NCBI RefSeq assembly: GCF_032854445.1
Contig: NC_088298.1
Span: 607,474 to 671,473 of the forward strand
DNA: 64,000 bases
DNA from: Liolophura sinensis
Taxonomy: Eukaryota; Mollusca; Polyplacophora; Chitonida; Chitonidae
Direction: 5' to 3'
The position numbers and the translations under genes were made by a program. Below are positions 54,682 to 64,000 of this stretch, piece by piece. Every line of letters starts with the position of its first letter. The stretch's first letter is position 1. A model generated the notes under the pieces. The model did no database searches. It was given only the letters and a program-made list of their open reading frames with translations, and was not told where the DNA came from.

Positions 54682-56034
54682 GGTGCCAAATGACAAAATT
54701 CTACCAGTCGCAAGCGCGATTTACAATCTGTCAATATGTCCACCTCAACGACAAGCAAGCGCTTTCATTTCACGTGCTTGCTTTATCGCGCTCGTTTTTA
54801 TCGCGAGCAAGCGTTCTTTTTGTGCGCAGACTTAGTCGCATAAACTCGCCCGCTTGCCATGATACATATTCATGAGTTGACGTCACCATTTTAACTATTT
54901 CCTGTTTAACCGGTGGCCGCCAGGTGTCGCTGGGTACTGCATGTAAACAATCGACAGCGTGCTGTAAAAGTTTATTGCCTTTGGCGAGTAAATTAGCCAA
55001 TTTTGATCGCTACAACTTCAAATCTGTGCGTCGCGAACGCCATGACCAGCAGACTGAGTGTCGAGGATGTGCTGGAGCGTGTTTTAGCCGATTCTGACTC
55101 AGATTCCGAGCTGGAAAACGAGGATTCTCTCGATGCAGTTGTGGACGATGTTGTTGTTGACAATTCTGATGACGAACCGGCTTCCACGAATGGAAATATT
55201 GACAACGAAAGGCATGTACCCCAGCCAGGTGGTGATGCGAGGGGGCGTGGTCTTCACCACCGACAGCATTACACGAGACAACAACTGACTCAGCTTGAGT
55301 GGGAATCTATCACGGGTGATGATGTTTTTTCTTTGGATTGGTGCCCCGAATTTGATACAGGCAAGTCCTATCCATGCCTAAAGAAGGACATGACAGACAA
55401 GAAACCAGTTGACTATTTCTATGAGTTTTTCCCCAAGCCTCTATTCAAAACTTTTGCAGAACAAACAAATATATATGCCATGCAGTATTTAGACGGTACA
55501 GATGATTTTCCAGTGAGGTCTCGTTATCACAAGTGACATGACACAAGTGAATCTGAAATGAGAGCCTATGTGGCCCTAGAGATAGCTATGGGTCTTGTTC
55601 AAAAGCCAGTCATTCGGCAATATTGGGATGGGTGGTGGCTGGGGGCTACGCCCTTTTTCTCAGATGTTATAAGGATGGACAGATTTATTTTGCTGAGAAA
55701 TTTTTTTCACATGAGTAACAACAATGAACGAAATGAAGATAGAAATGACCCGGACTTTGACAAACTCTTCAAAGTGCGACCTCTTCTTGATGCCGTTACT
55801 CCCACATACATGAAATTATATGACAGTTCACGTAATTTGTCAATAGACGAATCCATGCAACGGTTCAAAGGGAGGTTATCCTTCAGGCAATATATGCCTG
55901 CCAAACCCACTAAGTGGGGAATAAAACTGTGGTGCCTTTTTGATAGTGCAACCGGATTTCTTGTTCGCTGGATTCCATACACTGGAAAAGAGGTTGTGCT
56001 AGAGGATGTCAGACCTGTTTACTCTTACGAATTT

Positions 56035-56071
56035 GGCGTAGTTTTTACGAATTTTACCTGTAAACTACGCC
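56035..56071. repeat. Subterminal hairpin of the hAT
   Basis: GGCGTAGTTT at 56035-56044 and AAACTACGCC at 56062-56071, a perfect 10-bp stem with a 17-base loop. It is a likely transposase-binding or structural subterminal feature; inference. Confidence 0.7.
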
Positions 56072-56353
56072 ACTACGCTGCTGTCGAAATAATTACGATT
56101 TGTAAAGTGTTGATACCACGAATTGTACGAATAGATTGTGTAAAATATTATGCGATATAAATGAACGTGTCAACTAGATTCAAAGCACGGGAAACAACTC
56201 TTTCTCAAAAAACCAGCATCGTGAGTAATCTCCCTTTGCATCTAAGTCTCCGCTCAGGGGTGTTCATGTTATATATGTACTGAAAACCGGTTGTAGACGA
56301 GCGCTGCACCGCGCCGTGGAGAATTCTGTGTTTTACCGCCAAGTCAGTCAACC

Positions 56354-59323
56354 ATGTCGGACTCGAAGCGAGCTCATGAGTCAGACGACGACGAAAGTCG
56401 AAACAAAAAGCGGGACAAGGCTTCAAAACAGAGATTTCGGAAGGCGTATAATAACATCTGGCCATGCCTCGTTGCATCTGGTAAAGGAGAACATTATGTG
56501 CAGGAAGATGATTGCAGGAAACATATCAACTCGTTATATCACAAAAACATCGTTTCGAGAGCTTCTTCATCAAACGGCATGGCCAGCTTTCTCGTGAGGA
56601 GTGAGAAAAACAACCAAACAAAACTACAACAACAAATTATAGCAGCCGAAGTTATGATGTGCGAAATGATAGCTGAGCTAAATTTGTCCCTGGCCACAGC
56701 TGATTCTTTAACCCAGTGCTTCCAGAAAATGTTTCCCGACTCTGAAATAGCTAAAGGTATGCGCTTCTTCTTTGTTTTATCTTTGTATCATACAATTAAC
56801 AACAATTCTCGTCAAGGCAGACGATATATAGGCCTGCTATGTTACATTAACACTAAACTCTTATTTTAAAATTGGGGCGGGGAATAGGACTACAAAGCCT
56901 AGTAGTACTGGATATGTTGATCAAAACTGATGAGCATTTTCTTTAGGGCCATACACGAGTCGAGGGTTCAAATCTAGCTTTGGTCGGGGGATTTTGATGG
57001 CACTTTTAGATCTGCTAGTAGATATGTAGTGTAGACCTAATACTTTCATTGGAATTTTTAGATTTTTTTTTTATATTTTATTACAGGAATGAAATGTTGC
57101 AGGAATAAAGCGACAGCGGTAATTAAAGAAGTAGCAAAAACAGCTAAAGAGTCCCTTGTTCAGAGGATGAAATCCCAGCCGTATACAATTTCTACTGATG
57201 GAAGTAATGACAGTAATAGCAAGCAGTACCCAATAGTGGTGAGGTGTTTGAATCCAGAAACAAACGAAGTCACGTCTGAATTGCTCAGTCTTGCAATCTG
57301 CAGTGGATCTGCCACAGGTAACCGTATTAAGGCTATATTGTATTATATATTGCTGTATAGAAATATATTAATTTTATATTATTGACGAGTGTACTTGAAA
57401 CAATATGACAGGTTTTAGAAACCATATTCTCATTTCTGTTATTAACTTGCTATGTTCATGCTACATATAGTTGATTTAAAATCTAAAAAAAAATGTTTAT
57501 TTGAATGTTTACAGGTGAAAATATATTCAAGTTAGTGGATGCTGAAGTGAAATCTGCTGGGTTAAGCTGGACAAATTGCCTTGCTTTGGGCTGTGATAAT
57601 GCAAGCGTCATGGTTGGTCAGCACAAAGGAGTGTATGCATATGTTAAAGGAGCACATGAAAGTGTATTCCTGGCTGGTTGCACTTTACATACCATCCACA
57701 ATGAGGCTAGGAAAGCTGGAACAGAGTGTTTGCCTCCCTTTGAAGATGCCTTGACTGATATATACTACTTCTTCCAGAAAAGTTCAACAAGACTTGATAA
57801 ATTTAAAGCTGAACAAGACTTCTGTGGAAGCGAAAGGAGGAAAATGCTCAAGCATGTGTGTACCAGATGGCTCAGTATAAGCAGGTAGTTTGACTAAAAA
57901 GTTTTTAAAATGCTTCTCTAATACCACTGCCCCCCTCCCACACACACACACTCAAAAAAGTGCACAAAGATAGAAAATTAAAACAAACTCCCCACCCACC
58001 CCCATTTTCATAAAAGTGTCATTTGACTTATTTTGCACTGCCGTCCACATTTAATATTATGTGGCAAGATTGTCTTACTAAATAAAACCTGGTTTTCTCC
58101 ACCCATAAAACTGACAACTCCTTCATATGACTGCAAAATTGTTGACTAGGGTGTTGAACACAAAACACACACATACTAAATAAAACACAGACTACATTTT
58201 AGGAGATCAAGATGTTGACTTTATATACAATGATATGCTAATGTAGCTATGACTTATGCTCATTGAATAGTCAAGCCTTGGAAGTAACCACAACTTTGAT
58301 TTTGTTTCAGGTGTGTTGCTCGTATGGTACAAAACTGGGACGCACTCAAACTCTACTTCACTCATGAAAAGCAGGAGCTGGCCAAGGGGCCAAAAAGGGA
58401 TGGATCCTATGCAGGAAAGAAGATCGAAAGCATATTAACTTTTGTTCGCTCACCAACAAACTGTTTATTTGCTCACTTCCTGCTCTATGTACATTCATTG
58501 TTTGATACAGTCCTTGTTGCCTTCCAAGCTGAAGAACCAAAAATTCACATCCTTGGCAGATCTCTTCAACGACTAGTGAGGACAATATTTGAGTGTTACC
58601 TGAAGCCTTCAGCATTGACTGGGAAATTGTTGCATGAAGTTCAGTACTTACAGTCTTACAACTTAAAAAGACAACCAGAGTATACTAATTGGTGATGCTG
58701 CTGAAACTTTCCTCAACAACAGAGAGGCTAATCATCTAAGAGAGGAGAGGATCAATGATTTCTACAAATCTATTAAGAAGTATTATCAGGTCTTAACAAA
58801 GTACCTTTTGGAAAAACTACCTCTTTCAGATGGCTTACTGAATCACGCTAAGGTGGCAGATCCAGCCGTAAGGTCCAGCATAGATGACAAAAGCATTAGA
58901 TTTTTTGTTGATAGATTTCCATGCCTTTTCCCAAGAGATGTGCAACGCCAGACAATCCTGCGTCAGTTTGCAGCCTACCAGAGTTGGAATAAAAGTGACA
59001 TAAATCGATGTATGTCAGACAGAATGGATACTACATGGGTTGCAATTGGCAACATTCGCTACGAAAACGACGAGTTGTGTTTCAAGGAGTTATCAGTTGT
59101 CATGTGTGGGATTCTGACAATCCCTCATTCTAGTGCACATTGTGAAAGAGTTTTCTCTTGTGTTCGCAAAAATCGGACTGATCAACGGTCTTGTTTGCCA
59201 GACAGTACCATTGAGAGCCTGCTCCTCCTGAAATCACGCCCTGGAAGATTTGACAGGAGAGCCTACACTTCCTCTGAATTAGATTGCTTTAAGTCTGCAT
59301 ATTACATTTCTATGACCACGTAA
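56354..59323 (+). CDS. hAT transposase, 4 exons, one frameshift
   Basis: Exon 1 56354-56756 (MSDSKRAHESDDDESRNKKR, N-terminal basic/acidic; IWPCLVASGKGEHYVQEDDC is a BED-like zinc region with a His pair at CRKHINSLYH). Exon 2 57087-57317 has the first catalytic Asp: TISTDGSNDSNSKQYPIVV. Exon 3 57515-57884 has the second, GCDNASVMVGQHKGV. Exon 4 from 58311 carries the helical insertion and ends with the C-terminal dimerisation part, PHSSAHCERVFSCVRKNRTD. All introns are GT-AG. One extra A in the run at about 58669 shifts the frame (TAG-free otherwise); past it the reading resumes to TAA at 59322-59324. Near-intact, so a recent insertion. Confidence 0.85.
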
Positions 59324-60685
59324 TTAATGCCAGTGGCAATCTCCCAGTCTTGTGATTTATCACAAATTTGAAACATTTCGAATGGCTATTATGATTCAGT
59401 ATTTATGGTCAGAAATTTTGTTGTAATGAATGACAATTCCTTACTCGTTCACTTTCTTAAATCAAAGCTTGCCATGTTAAATAACTGAAAAAAGTAAATG
59501 CATAATTTCATAGTTGAGGGTGTTGATATGAATCGATGTATTGTGGTTGAAATGGTTGGTAATGAAAGTTTTGCTCAGTTTTAAATGATATTCCAATACA
59601 TCAAAAACAGGAACACTTCCACAGATAGATGCTGTAGGTGTTCATCACTTCAAAATAAAGCATTGTGTTAAAACTACTAATTTTTGGTTCAGATTACTAA
59701 TTTTTGTTACTGAGATTTCTCCAAGTAAAATTTAGAGGTAAACAGGTCTGGGATGTCGGTTTGTCAACACGCGTTGTATTGGATCTGTTATTACAGGACT
59801 TTGACAATAAGGGTTTCCACCTTTACACATCCCCAGATCTGTTCATGAGGCTAATGGACCGTGGTATAGGGGCTTGTGGCACTGTCCGCAGTAACAGACT
59901 TGGGTTGCCTGCAGATATAAAACCCAGTGTAACAAAACTAAAAAAAGGGGACCCTCCTAAATTCTGGAGATGTGAAGAAAAATCTTTGTTATCATGTGCA
60001 TGGCAAGACACTGGACGTGTTTCTATGCTTTCTTCAATTCATGACTCTTCTATTGAAAGAGTTCAGGTGCGTTCCAAGGATAGTGAAACTGGATTTCAGA
60101 ATCAACTAAAACCACGTTTAGCAGTGCACTATAATAAGAATATGGGCGGGGTTGATTCTTTTGACCAGTTATCGTCATATTACAGTTTTCCGCATAAATG
60201 TATGAAATGGTACCAAGTTATTTACCATTTTGCAAAGGAAGTTGCCCTCGTAAATGCTTATGTTTCATGTTGTTTTCACTGGTAATAAGAAACTATCTCA
60301 AATTCAGTTTCGCTGTGAAGTAATCGAAGGTCTCTTGGAGGGGTATGAGATGGCTGGACCTGTGAGGAGAGGGAGGCCAGTAACTAATCCAAGACTTCTC
60401 ACTAGACTCACAGAGAGACACTTTCCCTCTGAACATGGTGATAACTGTCAATGTGATATTTGCAATGAAACCAGGGTGAAAAATGGAAAATACAGTTTTA
60501 GACCAGATTGTATTGTTTGTAGTTTGAGGCCTAAAAACTGTTCAGGGAGACCGAAAAAGTGTAAAAGAAAGCAGACAGTCTACTATTGTGGCGATTGCCC
60601 AGATAAACCTGCACTTTGTCCTGTGGACTGTTTCCGTACTTTTCATACCATTGAAAACTACAAAAAAAAGTGTTCCTGTGACTAA

Positions 60686-61454
60686 AGATAAACCTTTTGT
60701 TGTAGTCATCACATATACAGACAGATTTTTTCTACTAACAGCTTGACTGTCTGTTTTCCTTTGTTATAAAAGGAAATGTGGCAATTTTAGTTGACAAATC
60801 GTTTTTGTAACATGGGCTTGTAACAAGTTATTTCATATGATTTATTATATCGTTTTATGTTCCCATGGTAACAGAATATTTTACCAAGGTCCATATGTTG
60901 GCAACTAAATCTAGAGAGATTATAACATGAGATGTCTTATAAGAATATAAGAATAAATTGCTTGACACCCACATGCAATTTGAAAAGGGTGAAATACATG
61001 TGCGTTATATGTAAGCGCATTTGACAAGTACATGTATTCGCACATTATAAAGGATACATGTATAAAGTTGTTAAATTCTCACTCTTATTGCACAAAATAT
61101 TATAAACTATGAAAAAATACACTTCAGGCTTTGTGTACTTCACTGACTTGTTTTATTGTTTCATAATAACCAAGTAGTTTCATGCAGCATACAAGAGAAT
61201 ACTGTAAATTTGAAAATGTCATTAATAAATGGTTACCATGGCAACCGCAGAGCCACCCAGTAACTATTGCAACCTGGTATATAGAACCCATATGTCACCA
61301 AGTAGGTATGTGTGAAATATCAGAGACATTGGATAAGGTGTTCTCTGTATCACCCTGCTTAAGTGAAACAATGCTGTTTTATGAAATATACTTAAAATAT
61401 ATCCACCACTTGGGTTATATAACATATATGATAAGTCCACCGCGAAAGGGTTAA
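60686..61454. other. piggyBac 3' region and right end
   Basis: No gene seen. AT-rich, ending in ATAAGTCCACCGCGAAAGGGTTAA, the right terminal repeat. The frame 61182-61454 runs through it by chance. Confidence 0.7.
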
Positions 61455-61560
61455 GTACAAGCTGATGTTGAAGAAGTTCAGATTGCATTTTCTGAAACTT
61501 TGGTCATAAATGTTGTGCTCTAAAACTACTGTTGTTAAATAAATAAACATTTGTGGCACT
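61455..61560. repeat. 95-bp tandem array, right part
   Basis: Starts GTACAAGCTGATGTTGAAGA and contains TTTGGTCATAAATGTT, which also occurs at about 51087-51103. The anchor word lies 93 bases after the last left-hand anchor once the piggyBac and one TTAA are removed. Confidence 0.8.
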
Positions 61561-61929
61561 TCACCCAAAGTATGGCAAGTATGTCATTTCGTTTGACGAT
61601 CTACTTAAAGGCAGTTTGTACTTTTTGTGTGAAAAGAGGATTTACATGTAAATCTGAGACTGCTATATATGTAGTACACTAAAACGTCTCTTGGTGAACA
61701 GTGTCACCTTGTATTTGAACCCAGGAGAACGCATGGTGATCACGGATAGTACCAGTACTTGTATTTGTTCTTTTACTGACAGTGCACTTTACTGTTATCT
61801 CTCTTTTTCTTTTTCCCGGACTCGGCTTATGCATGGATATTTCTAAAATTCAGTGACAAAGACAAACATTTGTGCTAAACATCAAAATTCTGTTGTGTAA
61901 TGGCCTACTCTCATGAATGTAGTATGTAT
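61561..61929. other. No gene seen
   Basis: AT-rich spacer before the SINE relic. Confidence 0.4.
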
Positions 61930-62110
61930 TTTCCTTATTGGTGTTCTACGCCGTAGTCAAGGATATTTCACTTACACCATGACAGCCAGCAAAAAGACGG
62001 GAAGAAGCTGGTCAGTGCTGGGGGAAAACCCACTACCATCCGCAGTATGTACGCAAACCTTCACGCTTACCACCGGAGAGAAAGACAGCATGAGTTGGCC
62101 ATTGTATCTT
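61930..62110 (-). mobile_element. SINE relic
   Basis: Follows the SINE at 46459-46701 from TTGGTGTTCTACGCCGTAGTC to AGAAAGACAGCATGAGTTGG, with about 20% differences and small gaps. The tRNA-like end is missing, so it is truncated. Confidence 0.75.
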
Positions 62111-62119
62111 GCTATCAGG

Positions 62120-62480
62120 CTATAGTCACTCGTCAAACGGTAGTTAGTTATAGCAGCGTTATCACAAGTCTAGGTAGTCCTGTGACTCGTCAATGTATAG
62201 TCATGTGACTAACTGAATGAGTTATTTGACGAGCGGAGAGTCCATTGACCAGCGGAAGGAGTCGTTGGAGCAAACGAGCGAGTCTTTTGACCATGAAAGC
62301 GAGTTTTTTGTCTAGTTTAGTGAGCCTTTTGACTAAATGCATGAGTCTGGTGACTACTCATGCGAGTTTTATGACTGACCAAGTGAGTTTTTCATAACTC
62401 AGCTGATCTGGTCATATGACTCAGTTTTCTGAGTGAAATTAGCTCAATTGTATAACTCAGATTATTGAGTCAGTTGACCC
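62120..62480. repeat. Degenerate about 27-32-bp repeats (GCGAGTTTTTTGAC type)
   Basis: The words GAGCGAGTCTTTTGACC, AAGCGAGTTTTTTGTCT, TAGTGAGCCTTTTGACT and ATGCGAGTTTTATGACT recur at steps of about 27-32 bases between 62265 and 62390, with fading copies on both sides, and end in GACTCAGTTTTCTGAGTG palindromic words. No known element. Confidence 0.65.
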
Positions 62481-64000
62481 GAACTTTTCTCTTTGTGCAT
62501 ATCTCTGTTGTAAAATACCATATTGCAAAATGACAAATCTAGTAGCAAGACCAATCCTGGAAGAAGAAGTAGAACATAATATTCACTTCCGTGTTGTAGA
62601 ACACCTAATCTGCTAAATACCATATTGTAAAGCGACAACGTCATAAAAGTGGTCTAAGTTGTAAATTGCCATTTCATGTTGCAAAATGCCATGTTATAAA
62701 AATGATAAACTGCATCCAAGTTGCGAACTGCTACATCTGTGTGGTAAAATATCATGTTGCAAAAATTAAAAAAAGATCTGAGTTGTAAACTACCATAGTC
62801 GTGTTGCGCAATGACGTATTTTAAAATGAAAACGCCGCAAAAAGGATCTAAGTTGTAAGCTACCAATTTTATATTTTTTGTTATGAAATACTAAATCTCT
62901 TTAAGTTCAGTAAAAAATGGCGTGTTGTAAAGTGACAAAGAGTTGTAAAGAGATATAAGTTGGAAACTGCCACATCATGTTGTAAAATACCATGTTACAA
63001 AATGACAAATCTAGTAAAAAGATCAAAGCCGTAAAAAAAACAACATAAATTTCTTAAGTTGAAAAATACCGTGTTGCTAATTAACGGACGTTATGAAAGA
63101 TCTAAGTTGAAACCAACCATATTCATGTTGCGAAATGCCATGTTGTAAAATGAGAAATCGAGTAGAAAGACCAAAGCAGCAGAAAACCAAAATCGCAAAA
63201 CCACTCCGCGTTGGAGAATACTAAACTGTTAAGTCGAAAAACACCATCAGATAAATGACAACGGCAACAAAAAGGTTTAAGTTGTAAACTATCATTATGA
63301 TGTTGGCAAAATAACATGTTGCAAAATGACAAACGTTGGAAGAGATTTTAGATTGTAAACTACCACTCCCACGTTGCAAAATTCCATGTTAAGAAACGCC
63401 AACTCGAAAAGAAAGACCAAAACAGTAGATAAACACCCGCACAACCACTTCCGCGTTGGGGAATACTAAAAGCGTTATGTTGAAAAAAGCCGTCTTGTAA
63501 AATGACTAAGGCAGCAAATAAGATTTAAGGTAAAAACTGCCATTTTAATATTGCAAAATACCATGTTGTAAAATGACAAACGTCGTAAAAGAAATTTAAG
63601 TTGTAAACAACCGCTTCCATGTAGCAAAATTCCCTGTTGAGAAATGACAAATCGAGTAGAAAGACTGAAACAGTAGAAAACCAAAGTCGCAAAACCATAT
63701 CCGCGTTGGGGAATACTAAAACGGTCAAGTTAAAAAACCGTCTTGTTAAATGACAAAGGCAGAAAAAAAAAATTTAAGTTTAAAACTGCCATTTTAATGT
63801 TGTGAAATACCATGTTGTAAAAAGACAAACGTCGTAAAAGAACTTAAGGTTGTAAACTGCCACTTCCGTGTCCAAAAATTCCATGTTGAGAAATGACATA
63901 TCGATTAGTAAGACCAAAGATCTAAGTTGCAAAATACCACTTTAATGTTGCAAAATACCTTGTTGTAAAGTGGCAAATGTCGCAAAAGAATTTAAAGTTG
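62481..64000. repeat. AT-rich tandem repeats, about 35-45-bp units with about 250-bp higher order
   Basis: The basic word TACCATGTTGTAAAATGACAAA and the partner AAGTTGTAAACTGCCA recur throughout. A longer period appears from 63100: CCGCGTTGGGGAATACTAAA lies at about 63207, 63452 and 63701, steps of about 247-250. The repeat runs off the end of the window. Minus-strand open frames here (for example 63475-63728) only translate the repeat. Confidence 0.85.

Larger units (their letters stand above)
51192..54831. mobile_element. PIF/Harbinger transposon in the left arm of the piggyBac
   Basis: 59-bp inverted repeats, one mismatch: GTCTGCGCACAAAAAGAACG at 51192-51211 and its reverse complement ending at 54831. 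Flanks are TTC on the left and TTA on the right, an imperfect form of the 3-bp TWA-type duplication. It encodes the usual Harbinger pair: a DDE transposase (minus) and a MADF/BESS DNA-binding protein (plus). Words of the terminal repeat recur internally at 51275-51375. Confidence 0.9.
56010..59750 (+). mobile_element. hAT transposon with 6-bp target duplication
   Basis: Ends are CAGACCTGTTTAC at 56010 and its reverse complement ending at 59750, the CAG start typical of hAT. GGATGT flanks both sides (56004-56009 and 59751-59756). Taking out the element and one GGATGT gives an unbroken piggyBac reading frame, so the borders are exact. Six-base duplications are known for the hAT6 lineage rather than the usual eight. 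A 10-bp hairpin lies just inside the left end (56035-56071). Confidence 0.9.
55042..60685 (+). pseudogene. piggyBac transposase, split by a hAT and with a catalytic deletion
   Basis: ATG at 55042 (MTSRLSVEDVLERVLADSDS), acidic N-terminus, then ITGDDVFSLDWCPEF. TGA at 55534-55536 replaces an expected Trp; the frame goes on to 56009. First catalytic Asp in LSIDESMQRFKGR. The hAT (56010-59750) interrupts at LEDV; the frame resumes at 59757 with GLSTRVVLDLL. The second catalytic Asp box (usually DNFYTSP) reads HLYTSPDLF: about four residues including the Asp are gone (near 59822). Third Asp in NMGGVDSFDQLSSYY. A frameshift at about 60282 leads into the Cys-rich C-terminal domain (CDICNETRV, CIVCSLRPKNC, YYCGDCPDKPALCPVDCF). 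Not functional. Confidence 0.9.
51130..61454 (+). mobile_element. piggyBac transposon carrying two other transposons
   Basis: TTAA at 51130-51133 and 61451-61454. The inward termini match: TTAACCCTTTCGTGGTGG on the left; TTAACCCTTTCGCGGTGG as the reverse complement on the right. TTAA duplication and CCCTTT ends are diagnostic of piggyBac. Subtracting the Harbinger (3640 + 3) and hAT (3741 + 6) insertions leaves about 2.9 kb, the usual size. It is inserted in the 95-bp tandem array. Confidence 0.9.

Noticed and set aside
56940-56990. tRNA-like B box (GGGTTCAAATC)
   Set aside because: No A box or foldable cloverleaf around it; chance match inside the hAT intron.
61182-61454. 90-residue frame at the piggyBac right end
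   Set aside because: It runs through the terminal inverted repeat and has no motif.

Overview
This is a eukaryotic, AT-rich, repeat-dense window, most likely from a marine mollusc and probably a bivalve. The clade is an inference from interspersed repeats whose form I recognise as typical of bivalve genomes: the tRNA-headed SINE at 46459-46701 with decayed relatives near 14160 and 61930, the repeat at 15548-15800, and the LINE tail reading 'gatatggctgaaatattgccgatgtggcgttaa' in pieces at 36714-36752. GT-AG introns, Penelope-like and BEL retroelements and many DNA transposons agree with an animal. I see no rRNA gene, tRNA gene, CRISPR array or bacterial operon. A 200-N assembly gap lies at 29324-29523.

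Layout. 0.8-11.1 kb: a decayed BEL/Pao retrotransposon, split between RNase H and integrase by a 4.13-kb DNA transposon (5718-9849, 27-bp inverted repeats, AAAC target duplication) carrying a minus-strand multi-exon transposase-like gene. 12.5-15.4 kb: two tandem arrays (about 140-bp and about 38-bp units) with SINE relics. 16.4-21.0 kb: a GC-richer block of unassigned decayed reading frames, including three tandem paralogues of one unknown protein, one with a Thr-rich repeat stalk; it may be an old viral insertion. The third paralogue is cut by a Penelope-like element (20993 to about 23720, minus strand). 24.3-25.8 kb: a Tc1/mariner element. 27.4-28.0 kb: two well-spliced exons of a SET domain. 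31.2-33.1 kb: a transposase-like gene truncated by an RNase-H-bearing LINE (about 33.12-36.77 kb).

37.5-45.0 kb: a series of plus-strand exons for a zinc-finger / tyrosine-recombinase-like protein, perhaps continuous with the SET exons, with a second Tc1 element (42611-44109) in one intron. 45.96-49.4 kb: an independent minus-strand zinc-finger + tyrosine recombinase (Crypton-like) gene broken by a truncated Penelope copy and a SINE with an 11-bp target duplication. 50.7-61.5 kb: a set of nested transposons. A 95-bp tandem array is interrupted, in exact phase, by a piggyBac (51130-61454, TTAA on both sides); that piggyBac carries a PIF/Harbinger (51192-54831) in its left arm and a hAT (56010-59750, 6-bp duplication) inside its transposase. 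61.5-64.0 kb: SINE relic and AT-rich tandem repeats with about 250-bp higher-order spacing.

Almost nothing here looks like an intact host gene. The value of the window is its insertion history, the unusual gene layout in the Harbinger (two genes interleaved on opposite strands), the SET/recombinase locus and the orphan tandem paralogues.
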